Source of the DNA: Rhodocyclaceae bacterium
GTDB lineage: Bacteria; Pseudomonadota; Gammaproteobacteria; Burkholderiales; Rhodocyclaceae
Length of the DNA: 59,435 nt
Direction of reading: 5' to 3'
NCBI GenBank assembly: GCA_024709955.1
Contig: JANJVS010000051.1
Coordinates: forward strand, 1 to 59,435
The notes beneath the pieces were generated by a model that did no database searches, was not told where the DNA came from, and saw only the letters and a program-made list of their open reading frames with translations. The translations under genes and the position numbers were made by a program. Numbering within the stretch: the first letter of the stretch is position 1; each line of letters opens with the position of its first letter. Below are positions 1 to 8,984 of this stretch, piece after piece.

Positions 1-642
1 TGTTACAGGGGTTACTTTTCTGGGGGCCGGTAGTAGGTTTTTTAGATGCCCGCGCCATCTCGCCGGGTTCTCGCCTTGTCTATATTTGCTGGACGTTGCC
101 CAATCCAGAATGGTTTCGATTCGACCTCTCACGCGAGTTGCAGTCTCTGTCTTTTTCGTCCAGATGTCGGAAAGACATTTGATGACTAAATCTGTATCGA
201 TGGTATTTACCGGCAGCTTTCCCATGACGGGATACACGTAGTCCCTCAGCGTGTTTTCCCATTGCGTAACGTGCTTTTCGTTCTTCCAGCCGTGCCGATG
301 GACTTTGATGTACGCCTCGGCGCATTGCTGAAATGTCATCTTCCGGGCATTGGCGATCTTGTTGGCGGCAATCGTGGCTGCTCGCTCATCTTTGGGATTC
401 TTCCCCTCTAGCAAGAGCTTCCGGTAATCACTCGCTTTCGATCTGGCATCTGTCAAAGAAACGGTCTTTACCGGCCCTAGCCCCATGCGGTCGGCCTTGC
501 CGTCAATCATGAATCGGAATAGCCAAGACTTGCCCCCTGTGGGGCCAACCTGAAGGTTTAGGCCGCCGCCATCGCAATACAGGCCCGGCTTAGTCGTCTT
601 TGCTACAAGCAGGGGGCTTAGCCTATCGATCTTTCGCGCCAT
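1..642 (-). CDS. Tyrosine (P4-type) site-specific integrase, N-terminal part
   Basis: The frame is open from the start codon at 642 to the window edge (214 codons), so the catalytic C-terminus is outside. The protein begins MARKIDRLSPLLVAK and continues with the DUF4102-type arm-binding fold (YCDGGGLNLQVGPTGGKSWLFR in part, then GLGPVKTVSLTDAR), then a SAM-like core-binding region (FQQCAEAYI, HGWKNEKHVTQWENTL, RGRIETILDWA). This order is typical of P4/prophage integrases that recombine at tRNA genes. The start at 642 has GAGGG seven bases upstream; an in-frame ATG at 660 is possible but very close to the predicted transcription start. The codon use is more AT-rich than the flagellar genes, which fits mobile DNA. 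The catalytic R-H-R-Y residues cannot be seen. Confidence 0.9.
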   Translation of the reverse strand, partial: MARKIDRLSPLLVAKTTKPGLYCDGGGLNLQVGPTGGKSWLFRFMIDGKADRMGLGPVKTVSLTDARSKASDYRKLLLEGKNPKDERAATIAANKIANARKMTFQQCAEAYIKVHRHGWKNEKHVTQWENTLRDYVYPVMGKLPVNTIDTDLVIKCLSDIWTKKTETATRVRGRIETILDWATSSKYRQGENPARWRGHLKNLLPAPRKVTPVT

Positions 643-676
643 CGGAAACCCTCGCAACATACAATTCAACGTACAA

Positions 677-705
677 ATTATTTGCGGATTGCAACGGATT
701 GTCAA
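677..705 (-). promoter_or_regulatory. Sigma70-type promoter of the integrase gene
   Basis: Reading leftward, a perfect TTGACA (700-705) is followed by 17 bases and AATAAT (677-682), one mismatch from the -10 consensus. The predicted transcript would start near 670, just ahead of the integrase start at 642. Seen in sequence; activity is inferred. Confidence 0.75.
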
Positions 706-719
706 GGATTAAGTCGGAT
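686..719. repeat. Four GGAT repeats at exact 10-bp spacing over the integrase promoter
   Basis: GGATT, GGATT, GGATT and GGATA begin at 686, 696, 706 and 716. The spacing is one helical turn, so all copies face the same side of the DNA. They cover the -35 box and part of the spacer of the integrase promoter. This arrangement is typical of arm-type integrase sites, excisionase sites or an autorepressor operator; which one is not determined. Confidence 0.6.
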
Positions 720-797
720 AGGTTGTCTGTATAACACGCTGATATGTAAGTATGAATATGGATAAGTTAGGCGTCGTTAGGATTTCAAGAGGGAGGA

Positions 798-811
798 CAC
801 CCTCTCCGCCA
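798..811 (+). other. tRNA-Ser 3'-end fragment, probable attachment (att) half-site
   Basis: CACCCTCTCCGCCA matches the 3' acceptor end of bacterial serine tRNAs including CCA, but no T-arm or tRNA body precedes it. A strong terminator follows eight bases later, as expected downstream of a real tRNA gene. The simplest reading is that an element integrated into the tRNA-Ser 3' end and this is the boundary where the native downstream flank resumes, with the rebuilt tRNA at the far left end outside the window. Confidence 0.5.
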
Positions 812-818
812 GAATCGG

Positions 819-852
819 AAACCCGCAAGCCGCGACGGTTTGCGGGTTTTTT
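819..852 (+). terminator. Rho-independent terminator (ex tRNA-Ser flank)
   Basis: A 10-bp perfect stem, AAACCCGCAA (819-828) with TTGCGGGTTT (840-849), has an 11-base loop and is followed by more T residues. It probably terminated the original tRNA-Ser transcript. Confidence 0.8.
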
Positions 853-986
853 ATTTCCGGCCCGCGGAGCGGGAGCCCGGGCAAGCCCGGGCTGGCGAAA
901 CATCCTGTTGCAAATGCCCGCAGAACTTCGCGGCGGCGCCCCTATCTATCTAACAGTGCTTCCAATAACAACAGAGAGGACATCTG

Positions 987-1046
987 ATGCAACCGAACGT
1001 GATCGAGAAATTCATCGCCGATTCGCGCCGTTATCTAGGCTGCTGA
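987..1046 (+). CDS. Possible 19-aa microprotein or leader peptide upstream of tusE
   Basis: A 19-codon frame, MQPNVIEKFIADSRRYLGC, starts at 987 behind AGAGAGGAC. The 13 bases CAACAGAGAGGAC before it recur exactly before the downstream tusE gene. After the stop are two hairpins: GGCGGCC/GGCCGCC (1064-1091) and the terminator at 1096-1117. The unit therefore has a ribosome site, short ORF and terminator of its own. No family is recognised. It could be a translated microprotein, a leader peptide, the 5' remnant of a lost gene, or part of a small RNA. Confidence 0.35.
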   Translation: MQPNVIEKFIADSRRYLGC

Positions 1047-1095
1047 ACCCTTTGCTCCCCCTCGGCGGCCGGACCACCTCCCCTGGCCGCCCTTA

Positions 1096-1120
1096 GGCCC
1101 CGCAGCGATGCGGGGCCTTC
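1096..1120 (+). terminator. Hairpin terminator after the 19-codon ORF
   Basis: A perfect 9-bp stem GGCCCCGCA/TGCGGGGCC has a GCGA tetraloop (1096-1117), followed by the weak tail TTCGTATTT. A second 7-bp hairpin lies just upstream at 1064-1091. The T-tract is poor, so efficiency is uncertain. Confidence 0.6.
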
Positions 1121-1179
1121 GTATTTGGGGATGCCGGATCTGCATAAATTTAATTTGTTCTATATCCGTTAAATTTTAT

Positions 1180-1207
1180 TTGCCATTACTTGTCGTATGC
1201 CTAAAAT
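1180..1207 (+). promoter_or_regulatory. Sigma70-type promoter of tusE
   Basis: TTGCCA (1180-1185), 16 bases, then TAAAAT (1202-1207): each box matches consensus at five of six positions. It lies in a conspicuously AT-rich stretch (about 1140-1235) directly upstream of tusE. Confidence 0.5.
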
Positions 1208-1275
1208 CCCGACAAAATTAATCAACTAATAATTACCCCCAACCCCATCCCAATCCCAACAGAGAGGACTTAGAA

Positions 1276-1605
1276 ATGATCAACGTGAATGGCAAGGAAA
1301 TCGAAACCGACGCCGAGGGCTTCCTGGCGAATCTCGAAGACTGGTCGGAAGATGTCGCGGTCGTGCTGTCGCAGCAGGACGACCTGAAGCTCGGCGAGAA
1401 GCACTGGCAGGTGATCAACTGGATTCGCGACTACTACGCCGAGAACGCCACCGCGCCCAACCTGCGCGCGATGACCAAGCTGATCGGCAACGACCTGGGC
1501 GAGGAGTTCTCGGACAAGAAGTACCTGTTCGACCTTTTCCCCTACGGGCCGGCCAAGCAGGCGGCGCGCTACGCGGGCATGCCGAAGCCGACCGGCTGCG
1601 TCTGA
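1276..1605 (+). CDS. tusE: TusE/DsrC-family sulfurtransferase protein
   Basis: The 109-aa protein begins [17 protein letters not shown] and ends [19 protein letters not shown], the flexible C-terminal arm of the TusE/DsrC family. The penultimate cysteine (CysA) is present. The second cysteine of true dissimilatory DsrC is alanine here (KQAAR), so sulfur relay in tRNA 2-thiouridylation (TusE) or another single-cysteine role fits better than sulfite reductase partnership. AGAGAGGAC lies upstream at good spacing. It is flanked by a promoter and a bidirectional terminator, so it is monocistronic. No dsrAB or tusBCD genes are nearby. The family call is firm; the TusE subtype is inferred from the cysteine pattern. 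Confidence 0.85.
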   Translation: MINVNGKEIETDAEGFLANLEDWSEDVAVVLSQQDDLKLGEKHWQVINWIRDYYAENATAPNLRAMTKLIGNDLGEEFSDKKYLFDLFPYGPAKQAARYAGMPKPTGCV

Positions 1606-1626
1606 GCGTCGTTTTTCCGTTCGACG

Positions 1627-1651
1627 AAAAATGCCCCGCGAGGGGCATTTT

Positions 1652-1652
<1 letters not shown>
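1627..1652. terminator. Bidirectional terminator between tusE and ygiQ
   Basis: A perfect 11-bp palindrome, AAAAATGCCCC/GGGGCATTTTT, with a GCGA loop. It has T-tracts on both strands, so it can end both the rightward tusE and the leftward ygiQ transcripts. It abuts the ygiQ stop codon. Confidence 0.92.
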
Positions 1653-3709
<2,057 letters not shown>

Positions 3710-3718
3710 CGCGGCAGT

Positions 3719-4291
3719 TTACAGCTTGACGCGACTCTGCGAGGGAACGTGGCGCGCCAGAAAGTCCATCTGGTCGGCGAGGATTTGGCGGTTGGAGAGG
3801 ATCAGGTACTCGGCCTTGTTGGGCACGTAGGGCGCGTAGAGCAGCTGCATGCGCGCCTCCTCGGGGGTGCGGCCGCTCTTCCTCTGGTTGCAGGGCCGGC
3901 AGGCGGTGACGACGTTCATCCAGATGTCGCGGCCGCCCTGCGAGACGGGCTTGATGTGATCGCGCGTCAGGCGCAGGTTCGGCAGGCGCTCGCCGCAATA
4001 GGCGCAGATGTGGCGGTCGCGGTGGAACAGTTCGCGGTTGTCGAGGGGCGGCACCTGACGGAACTGCTCGCCGGTGAGGGCGCGGCCCTTGATGGCGATG
4101 ATGCTGTTGGCGCGGATTTCCGAGCGTTCCCCGGTGATGCGGTTCAGTCCGCCGTGGATGACGAAACTGTTCTCGCCGATCGCCCAGGCCACGAGGTCCT
4201 TCGCATAGTAGAAGCAGGCGTGCTGCCAAGTCACCCAGCGGTGTGGCACGCCATGCGGGTCCAGGGTAAGGATCAGAGGATATGCGCTCAT
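3719..4291 (-). CDS. HNH endonuclease family protein
   Basis: The 190-aa protein has a central HNH fold with two zinc knuckles: CAYC at residues 96-99 and CRPC at 131-134. Between them lie the catalytic DH pair at 111-112 (LTRDHIKP) and an Asn at 126 (WMNVV), followed by NQRKSGRTPEEA. This is the stand-alone HNH type (McrA-like zinc ribbon) widespread in proteobacteria near housekeeping genes; its target is usually unknown. It lies 9 bp upstream of ygiQ in the same direction. There is no sign of a partner methylase or of mobile DNA, so restriction is not supported. Confidence 0.85.
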   Translation of the reverse strand: MSAYPLILTLDPHGVPHRWVTWQHACFYYAKDLVAWAIGENSFVIHGGLNRITGERSEIRANSIIAIKGRALTGEQFRQVPPLDNRELFHRDRHICAYCGERLPNLRLTRDHIKPVSQGGRDIWMNVVTACRPCNQRKSGRTPEEARMQLLYAPYVPNKAEYLILSNRQILADQMDFLARHVPSQSRVKL

Positions 4292-4346
4292 TGGTCGGAC
4301 TGCATTCCCTTACAATCGTTCGCTAGCCTATCAGAGCATTGTGACA

Positions 4347-5084
4347 ATGAAAAGTTCGCCGTGGCGAGAGGAAAACGCCTTGAATTTCAGGGGATTTCCT
4401 TTACGTGCGTTCGGCTGGTCGCTACTGGCCCATGCTGTGCTGCTGATCGCGCTGGCGCCCCCCACCGTCGAGCTGGCCCGAGTCGTCCCGCCCGCCGCAA
4501 GCCTGCGGGGGCGCATCCTGCCAGTCCCGGTCGTCGAGTCCGCTCCGGCGCGGCGTGAGCCGCCGCGGGCGGCTTCCCGGCCGGTGTCGCCGCCGCGGGC
4601 GCTCCGGACCGAGGTCGTCCCGGCGGTGCAGGCTTTCACCGTGCCGCCAGCACCGACTTTTCCCGTCGCGCCGGCCGCACCCGCGGTGGCGCCGCCCGGC
4701 GCCGCCGGCGGCGAGCCGGTGGCGCGTCCCGCCGAGGCGCCGGCGACGAGCGCCCTGCGCCAGGAATCCGCGGCGGTCGCGCCGAGTGAATCCGGCCTGA
4801 GGCAGTATCGCCTCGCGCTGGCGAGCGAGGCGCGCCGCTACCGCCGCTATCCCGAAGCGGCGCGGCGCGCCGGCCTGGCCGGCACGGCGGAGGTGCGCGT
4901 GACGGTGGCCGCCGGCGGCGCGAGCCGTCAGGCGGAGCTGAACCGTTCCAGCGGTCATGAGGCGCTCGACGCGGCCGCGCTGGAAATGCTGCGGCAGGCG
5001 GCCCGGCAGGCGACGCTGCCTGATTCCCTGCGCGGCCAGAATTTCAGCGTGCTGCTGCCGGTGGTGTTCGAGGTGGAGGAGTAG
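4347..5084 (+). CDS. TonB-family protein (energy transducer C-terminal domain)
   Basis: The 245-aa protein has an N-terminal membrane anchor (about residues 20-40, FGWSLLAHAVLLIALAPP), a long Pro/Ala/Arg linker (about 45-145), and a TonB-like C-terminal domain (RYPEAARRAGLAGTAEVRVTV, SSGHEALDAAALEML). That is the layout of proteins linking the inner-membrane proton motive force to outer-membrane transporters. No exbB/exbD or receptor lies nearby, so the partner is unknown. The linker carries a dispersed-repeat copy read as TVPPAPTF. No good ribosome site was found; a GTG at 4341 is an alternative start. It converges on the NUDIX gene with a 4-bp gap. Confidence 0.8.
   Translation: MKSSPWREENALNFRGFPLRAFGWSLLAHAVLLIALAPPTVELARVVPPAASLRGRILPVPVVESAPARREPPRAASRPVSPPRALRTEVVPAVQAFTVPPAPTFPVAPAAPAVAPPGAAGGEPVARPAEAPATSALRQESAAVAPSESGLRQYRLALASEARRYRRYPEAARRAGLAGTAEVRVTVAAGGASRQAELNRSSGHEALDAAALEMLRQAARQATLPDSLRGQNFSVLLPVVFEVEE
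4637..4661 (+). repeat. Dispersed ~25-bp repeat inside the tonB-like gene
   Basis: This copy has 23 of 25 matches to the consensus. It is read in frame as FTVPPAPTF in the Pro-rich periplasmic linker. Confidence 0.7.
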
Positions 5085-5088
5085 CCGT

Positions 5089-5637
5089 TCAGGGCAGGGG
5101 GGCGAGGGCCTCGGTATGCAGCCCGAAGCTGCCGCGCGCCCGGTCGGCGAAGAAATGGCGCAGGGTCATGGCGACGGTGCGGAAGGCGATCTCGTCCCAG
5201 GGGATCGCCGCCTCCTCGAACAGGGCGACCTCCAGGCTTTCCTCGCCGGGGCCGAAATCCAGGTCGAGCAGGCGTGCCCGGTAGATCACATGCACCTGAT
5301 TGATGTGGGGCACCGAGATCATCGTGTACATCTCGTCGAGGGCGATGCGCGCCCGCGCCTCCTCGCGCGTCTCGCGCTCGGCGGCGGCGGCGACGCTTTC
5401 CTGGTTTTCCATGAAGCCGGCCGGCAGGGTCCAGCAGCCGAGGCGCGGCTCGATGGCGCGCCGGCACAGCAGCACGCGGTCTTGCCAGACCGGCAGGGCG
5501 CCGACCACGAGGCGCGGGTTGCGGTAGTGGATCGCGCCGCAGGCATCGCAGACGTAGCGCGGCAGCGTGTCTCCCGCCGGGACGCGCAGACTGACGGGGG
5601 CGGCACAGGTGCAGCAGAAATTGACGGCGGGTTCCAT
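5089..5637 (-). CDS. NUDIX hydrolase with N-terminal zinc ribbon
   Basis: The 182-aa protein begins MEPAVNFCCTCAAP. Cysteines at about 8/11 and 30/33 (VCDACGAIHYRNPR) form a zinc ribbon, followed by a NUDIX domain. The NUDIX box is complete at about 74-96 (GFMENQE, then ERETREEARA), including the metal-binding REXXEE glutamates. Such proteins hydrolyse nucleoside diphosphates linked to another moiety; the zinc ribbon is typical of NudC-like/NADH pyrophosphatase relatives, but the substrate is unknown. Longer starts at 5661 or 5679 are open, but the ribbon begins right after the chosen Met. Confidence 0.85.
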   Translation of the reverse strand: MEPAVNFCCTCAAPVSLRVPAGDTLPRYVCDACGAIHYRNPRLVVGALPVWQDRVLLCRRAIEPRLGCWTLPAGFMENQESVAAAAERETREEARARIALDEMYTMISVPHINQVHVIYRARLLDLDFGPGEESLEVALFEEAAIPWDEIAFRTVAMTLRHFFADRARGSFGLHTEALAPLP

Positions 5638-5733
5638 GGCGGGAAATTCTAGCCGCGCCATCCGCCGATACCAAGACAAAGACTAACGATGGTGGTATAA
5701 GAACCGACCCCGCAACCGCCCCATTCCCTGGCC

Positions 5734-7677
5734 ATGACCTCCGCCGCCGACGGCACGCGCCTCAAGCTCGAAAAGCTGCAGGAACTCAAGGCGATGGGCG
5801 ACCTGCCGTCGCCCAAGGGGGCCGCCCTGGCGGTGATGCGCCTGACGCGCAAGGAGGACGTGTCCATCGCCGAGCTGGCGCGCACGGTGCAGACCGATCC
5901 CGCGCTGGTGGGGCGCCTCATCAAGGCGGCCAATACTTCCCAGCGCGGCGCCCACCGGCCGGTGGCGGCGGTGCAGGACGCGCTGATCCTGCTCGGCATC
6001 CCGACTGTGCGCTACCTGGCGCTGAGCTTTTCCCTGCTGTCCGGCCACCGCAGCGGACAGTGCGCGAACTTCGACTATCGCCGCTTCTGGTCCCATTCGC
6101 TGGCCTGCGCCGTCGCGACGCAGGCGTTGGCGGAGCAAGTGCGCGCCGCGTCGCCCGAGGAGGCCTTCTGCATCGGCCTGCTCTGCCGCATCGGCGAACT
6201 GGCGCTGGCCACCGTGTTCCCCGCCGATTACGCGCGCCTGCTCGCCGAACTCGCCTCCGATCGAAGCCGCCCCCTCGCCGCGCTGGAGCAGGCCGCCTTC
6301 GCCATGACACACGCCGAATTGACGGCGGCGCTGCTGCGGGACTGGGGCTTGCCGCACATGCTCGTCGATCCGGTGCTGGTCCATGAGGATCCCGCGCAGG
6401 CCGGCTTCGCGGACGGGTCGCGCCAGCAACGGCTGACCTGGATGCTGGCCCTGGCGCGGCTGATCGCCGACATCTGCCTGGCCGCCGAAGCCGAGCGCCG
6501 CGAGCCGATGTCACGGCTGTTCCTGCTCGGCAGCCGGCTGTCCCTCGACAGCGAGATGCTGGTCGCCCTGTGCGACCGCGCGGCGGCGAACTGGCGCGAG
6601 TGGGCGAAGCTCCTGCACGTCGATGCCCAGGAGGTGCCGCCCTTCGATGAACTCTCCAAACCGCCGGCGGCGCCCGAGCTCTCGGATGCCGGCATGCCAA
6701 GCCCCTCCGGGACCGACGGCCCGCTGCGGGTGCTGGTGGTCGATGACGACAACAGTGTGCGCGCGCTGCTCAAGGCCATGCTCGTCCATGCCGGCTACGA
6801 GGTGATCGAGGCCGCCGACGGGCAGGCGGGTTTCGAGAAGGCGCTCGAAACGCGGCCGCAGATCATGATCACCGACTGGCTGATGCCGCGCATGGACGGC
6901 GTCGAGCTGACGCGGGCGCTGCGGCAGACCAAGCACGGCCGCGGCATCTACATCCTGATCCTGACGGCTTTGGAGGCCGAGGAGAAGCTGGTCGAGGCCT
7001 TCGACGCGGGCGTCGACGATTTCATGAGCAAGCCGTTGCGCTCGCGTGTGCTCGGCGCGCGCCTGCGCGCCGGCCAGCGCGTCGTCATGCTGCAGCAGGA
7101 AATCGAGCGCGACCGCGAGGAGATCCGCCGCTTCGCCGCCGAACTGGCCGTGACCAACCGCCGCCTGCAGGAGGCGGCGCTGACCGACGTGCTGACGGGC
7201 TTCCCGAACCGGCGCTACGCCATCGAGCGCTTCCAGCAGGAATGGCAGGCGAGCAATCGCAGCCGGCGGCCGCTGTCCTGCATGATGATCGATGTGGACA
7301 GGTTCAAGGCCATCAACGACGGCCACGGCCACGACGTGGGCGACATGGCGCTCAAGCGCACCGCCCAGGCCATCAAGAGCGGCCTGCGCGCCCAGGACGT
7401 GGTCTGCCGCACGGGGGGCGACGAGTTCGTCGTGATCTGCCCCGAGACCGACCTGGCCGCCGCCCTGAGTTGCGCCGAACGCGTCAGGAAGGCGGTGGCC
7501 GCCATCAATCTGACCGTCGGCGCCCTGGAGGTCCGCGGAAGCGTGAGCATAGGCGTCGCGGCGCGCGAGACCGGGATGGTCGACATCGATGCGCTGCTCA
7601 AGCGTGCCGATGAAGGGCTTTATCAGGCAAAACAAGGGGGTAGGAATTGCGTGGCATCCGCGCAGCGGACGGAGTGA
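5734..7677 (+). CDS. HDOD - receiver - GGDEF diguanylate cyclase
   Basis: A 647-aa three-module signalling protein. Residues ~15-235 form an HDOD domain; the HD-type metal pair is absent (GLLCRIGEL). Residues ~331-445 form a receiver with acidic pocket VVDDD, phosphoacceptor D381 (ITDWLMPRMDG) and conserved Lys (MSKPL). A coiled coil leads to a GGDEF domain (~482-640) with an intact GGDEF signature at 561-565. An RxxD inhibitory-site motif (RAQD, 552-555) lies five residues before it. It is therefore predicted to make c-di-GMP with product inhibition under phosphorylation control. No cognate kinase is adjacent. It lies just upstream of flhDC, suggesting a motility/biofilm input, which is inference. 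Confidence 0.88.
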   Translation: MTSAADGTRLKLEKLQELKAMGDLPSPKGAALAVMRLTRKEDVSIAELARTVQTDPALVGRLIKAANTSQRGAHRPVAAVQDALILLGIPTVRYLALSFSLLSGHRSGQCANFDYRRFWSHSLACAVATQALAEQVRAASPEEAFCIGLLCRIGELALATVFPADYARLLAELASDRSRPLAALEQAAFAMTHAELTAALLRDWGLPHMLVDPVLVHEDPAQAGFADGSRQQRLTWMLALARLIADICLAAEAERREPMSRLFLLGSRLSLDSEMLVALCDRAAANWREWAKLLHVDAQEVPPFDELSKPPAAPELSDAGMPSPSGTDGPLRVLVVDDDNSVRALLKAMLVHAGYEVIEAADGQAGFEKALETRPQIMITDWLMPRMDGVELTRALRQTKHGRGIYILILTALEAEEKLVEAFDAGVDDFMSKPLRSRVLGARLRAGQRVVMLQQEIERDREEIRRFAAELAVTNRRLQEAALTDVLTGFPNRRYAIERFQQEWQASNRSRRPLSCMMIDVDRFKAINDGHGHDVGDMALKRTAQAIKSGLRAQDVVCRTGGDEFVVICPETDLAAALSCAERVRKAVAAINLTVGALEVRGSVSIGVAARETGMVDIDALLKRADEGLYQAKQGGRNCVASAQRTE

Positions 7678-7749
7678 TGCTGTTGGCATGGGAGTGGCCG
7701 CCCGGTTGGATACCAGAAAAACACAATTAAAAACAAAACATAAAGCTGG

Positions 7750-7804
7750 TTTTGTAAGGCTTTTTCTTACAAGGGGTTCCCATCCTGTTCTTACAAAAGG
7801 ATGG
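7750..7804. promoter_or_regulatory. Inverted repeats in the flhDC upstream region
   Basis: The 240-bp gap before flhD contains a perfect 9-bp inverted repeat TTTTGTAAG (7750-7758)/CTTACAAAA (7790-7798), with a third CTTACAA half-site at 7766-7772. CCATCC/GGATGG (7780-7785/7799-7804) overlaps it. The region is AT-rich relative to its surroundings. Such clustered half-sites suit a regulator of the flagellar master operon. The protein is unknown, and no clear sigma70 boxes were recognised. Confidence 0.5.
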
Positions 7805-7917
7805 TCTTTCCGTTGATTTTCTTCTTGCGGGGATTTCCCGAAAATGCGATGACTGCCAAACGGGCATGCGGGGAGGTCACTCCGCTCCGGGTTGGTGGCA
7901 ACGCAAGGAGCGCAAAG

Positions 7918-8235
7918 ATGAAATCGACTGACACCTACAATGACATAAAGGAGGTCAATCTTGCCTACCTGATGCTGGCGCAGAACATGGTCCGTTCCGA
8001 TCGGGAGGCCGCCGTGTTCCGCCTGGGCATCAGCGAGGAGATTGCCGACATCCTGGAAGCCCTGACCCCCGGGCAGGTTCTCAAGATGGCCAGTTCCGAC
8101 ATGCTGCTGTGCAGCTTCCGTTTCGACGATACGTTGCTGATCGACCTGCTCGCCAATCATGAGCGCGAGCGCGGCGTCGGTCATATCCACGCCGCCATTC
8201 TCGCCGCCGGCAAGCCGGTCGAGTCCGTGGCCTGA
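7918..8235 (+). CDS. flhD: Flagellar transcriptional activator FlhD
   Basis: The 105-aa protein (MKSTDTYNDIKEVNLAYLMLAQNM, in part) matches the FlhD family in length and sequence: RLGISEEIADILEALTPGQVLKMASSD, then LLANHERE. With FlhC it forms the FlhD4C2 activator that turns on early (class II) flagellar operons. The start at 7918 has AAGGAG seven bases upstream; a frame extending to 7801 lacks homology and would run through the regulatory repeats. flhC follows after 26 bp in the same operon. Finding flhDC in a genome that also has FlhF/FlhG and a sigma54-like flgB promoter is notable. Confidence 0.95.
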   Translation: MKSTDTYNDIKEVNLAYLMLAQNMVRSDREAAVFRLGISEEIADILEALTPGQVLKMASSDMLLCSFRFDDTLLIDLLANHERERGVGHIHAAILAAGKPVESVA

Positions 8236-8261
8236 TTCCGCCGCGTATCCAGGAGGCTTCC

Positions 8262-8810
8262 ATGCGCAATAAATCCGTGATCTCGGAGGCGAGAGACATT
8301 CGCCTAGCCGTCGAATTGATCGAGCTCGGCGCCCGTCTGCAGTTGCTGGAGGCGGAGACCAACCTTTCGCGCGAGCGTCTGCTCAAGCTCTACAAGGAGG
8401 TGCGCGGCGTTTCGCCCCCCAAGGGCATGCTGCCGTTCTCGACCGACTGGTTCATGACCTGGCAGCCGAACGTGCATGCCTCGCTGTTCATGGCCTATTA
8501 CAACTTCCTCGAACGGCATACCCGTCTGAGCGGTCTTGAGCGCATCATCAAGGCCTACCGTCTCTACCTGGAGCAGATCGGCCGCTGCGACATGGAGAAC
8601 GTGCTGTCGCTGACGCGTGCCTGGACCATGGTGCGCTTCTTCGACGCCGGCATGCTGCAGATGACCCGCTGCAAGTGCTGCGGCGGCGACTTCGTCGCCC
8701 ACGCCCACGACCCGAAAAAGGACTACGTCTGCGGCCTGTGCCACATGCCGGCGCGCGCCGGCAAGACGCGCCGCGCCTCCGAAGCCGCCAGCGAGGCAGC
8801 CTGCGCCTGA
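8262..8810 (+). CDS. flhC: Flagellar transcriptional activator FlhC
   Basis: The 182-aa protein is a typical FlhC: an N-terminal helical part (RDIRLAVELIELGARLQLLEAET), the PPKGMLPFSTDWF segment, and a C-terminal zinc site with four cysteines (RCKCCGGDFVAH, DYVCGLCHMP). It is the DNA-contacting partner of FlhD. CAGGAGG precedes the ATG. The operon ends in the hairpin at 8840. The C-terminal tail after the zinc site is Ala/Ser-rich and probably disordered. Confidence 0.95.
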   Translation: MRNKSVISEARDIRLAVELIELGARLQLLEAETNLSRERLLKLYKEVRGVSPPKGMLPFSTDWFMTWQPNVHASLFMAYYNFLERHTRLSGLERIIKAYRLYLEQIGRCDMENVLSLTRAWTMVRFFDAGMLQMTRCKCCGGDFVAHAHDPKKDYVCGLCHMPARAGKTRRASEAASEAACA

Positions 8811-8839
8811 CATCGTCTTTGGTGGTGGTACGCTCCTTG

Positions 8840-8876
8840 GCTCCTTCCCTGTTATCAGGGGAGGAGCTGCCCTTTT
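8840..8876 (+). terminator. Terminator downstream of flhC
   Basis: A 12-bp stem (8840-8851 with 8856-8867, one G-U pair) has a TTAT loop and is followed by TGCCCTTTT. It separates flhDC from motAB. Confidence 0.65.
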
Positions 8877-8909
8877 CCGTCGCTGATCCGCCCTTGGCCT
8901 AGCCGTCTG

Positions 8910-8923
8910 GCGGCATTTGCCGC
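8910..8923. promoter_or_regulatory. GGCA/TGCC dyad upstream of motA
   Basis: GCGGCA-TT-TGCCGC is a perfect dyad 61 bp before motA. Related GGCAA-N3-TTGCC dyads lie before flhB (30673-30685) and flgB (40393-40405), so it may be an operator shared by flagellar units. This is a pattern match only. Confidence 0.35.
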
Positions 8924-8984
8924 TATCATTGCGCCTCGCTGCCCGCGCCCAGCCCGCGCCGGCTGAACAAAACCGGGGTTGTAA

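Noticed and set aside
781-811. Complete tRNA-Ser gene
   Set aside because: Only the last 14 bases match; no T-arm, anticodon arm or D-arm is present upstream.
752-1096. 114-codon plus-strand frame across the tRNA-Ser fragment
   Set aside because: It runs through a strong terminator and hairpins and has no similarity or proper ribosome site.
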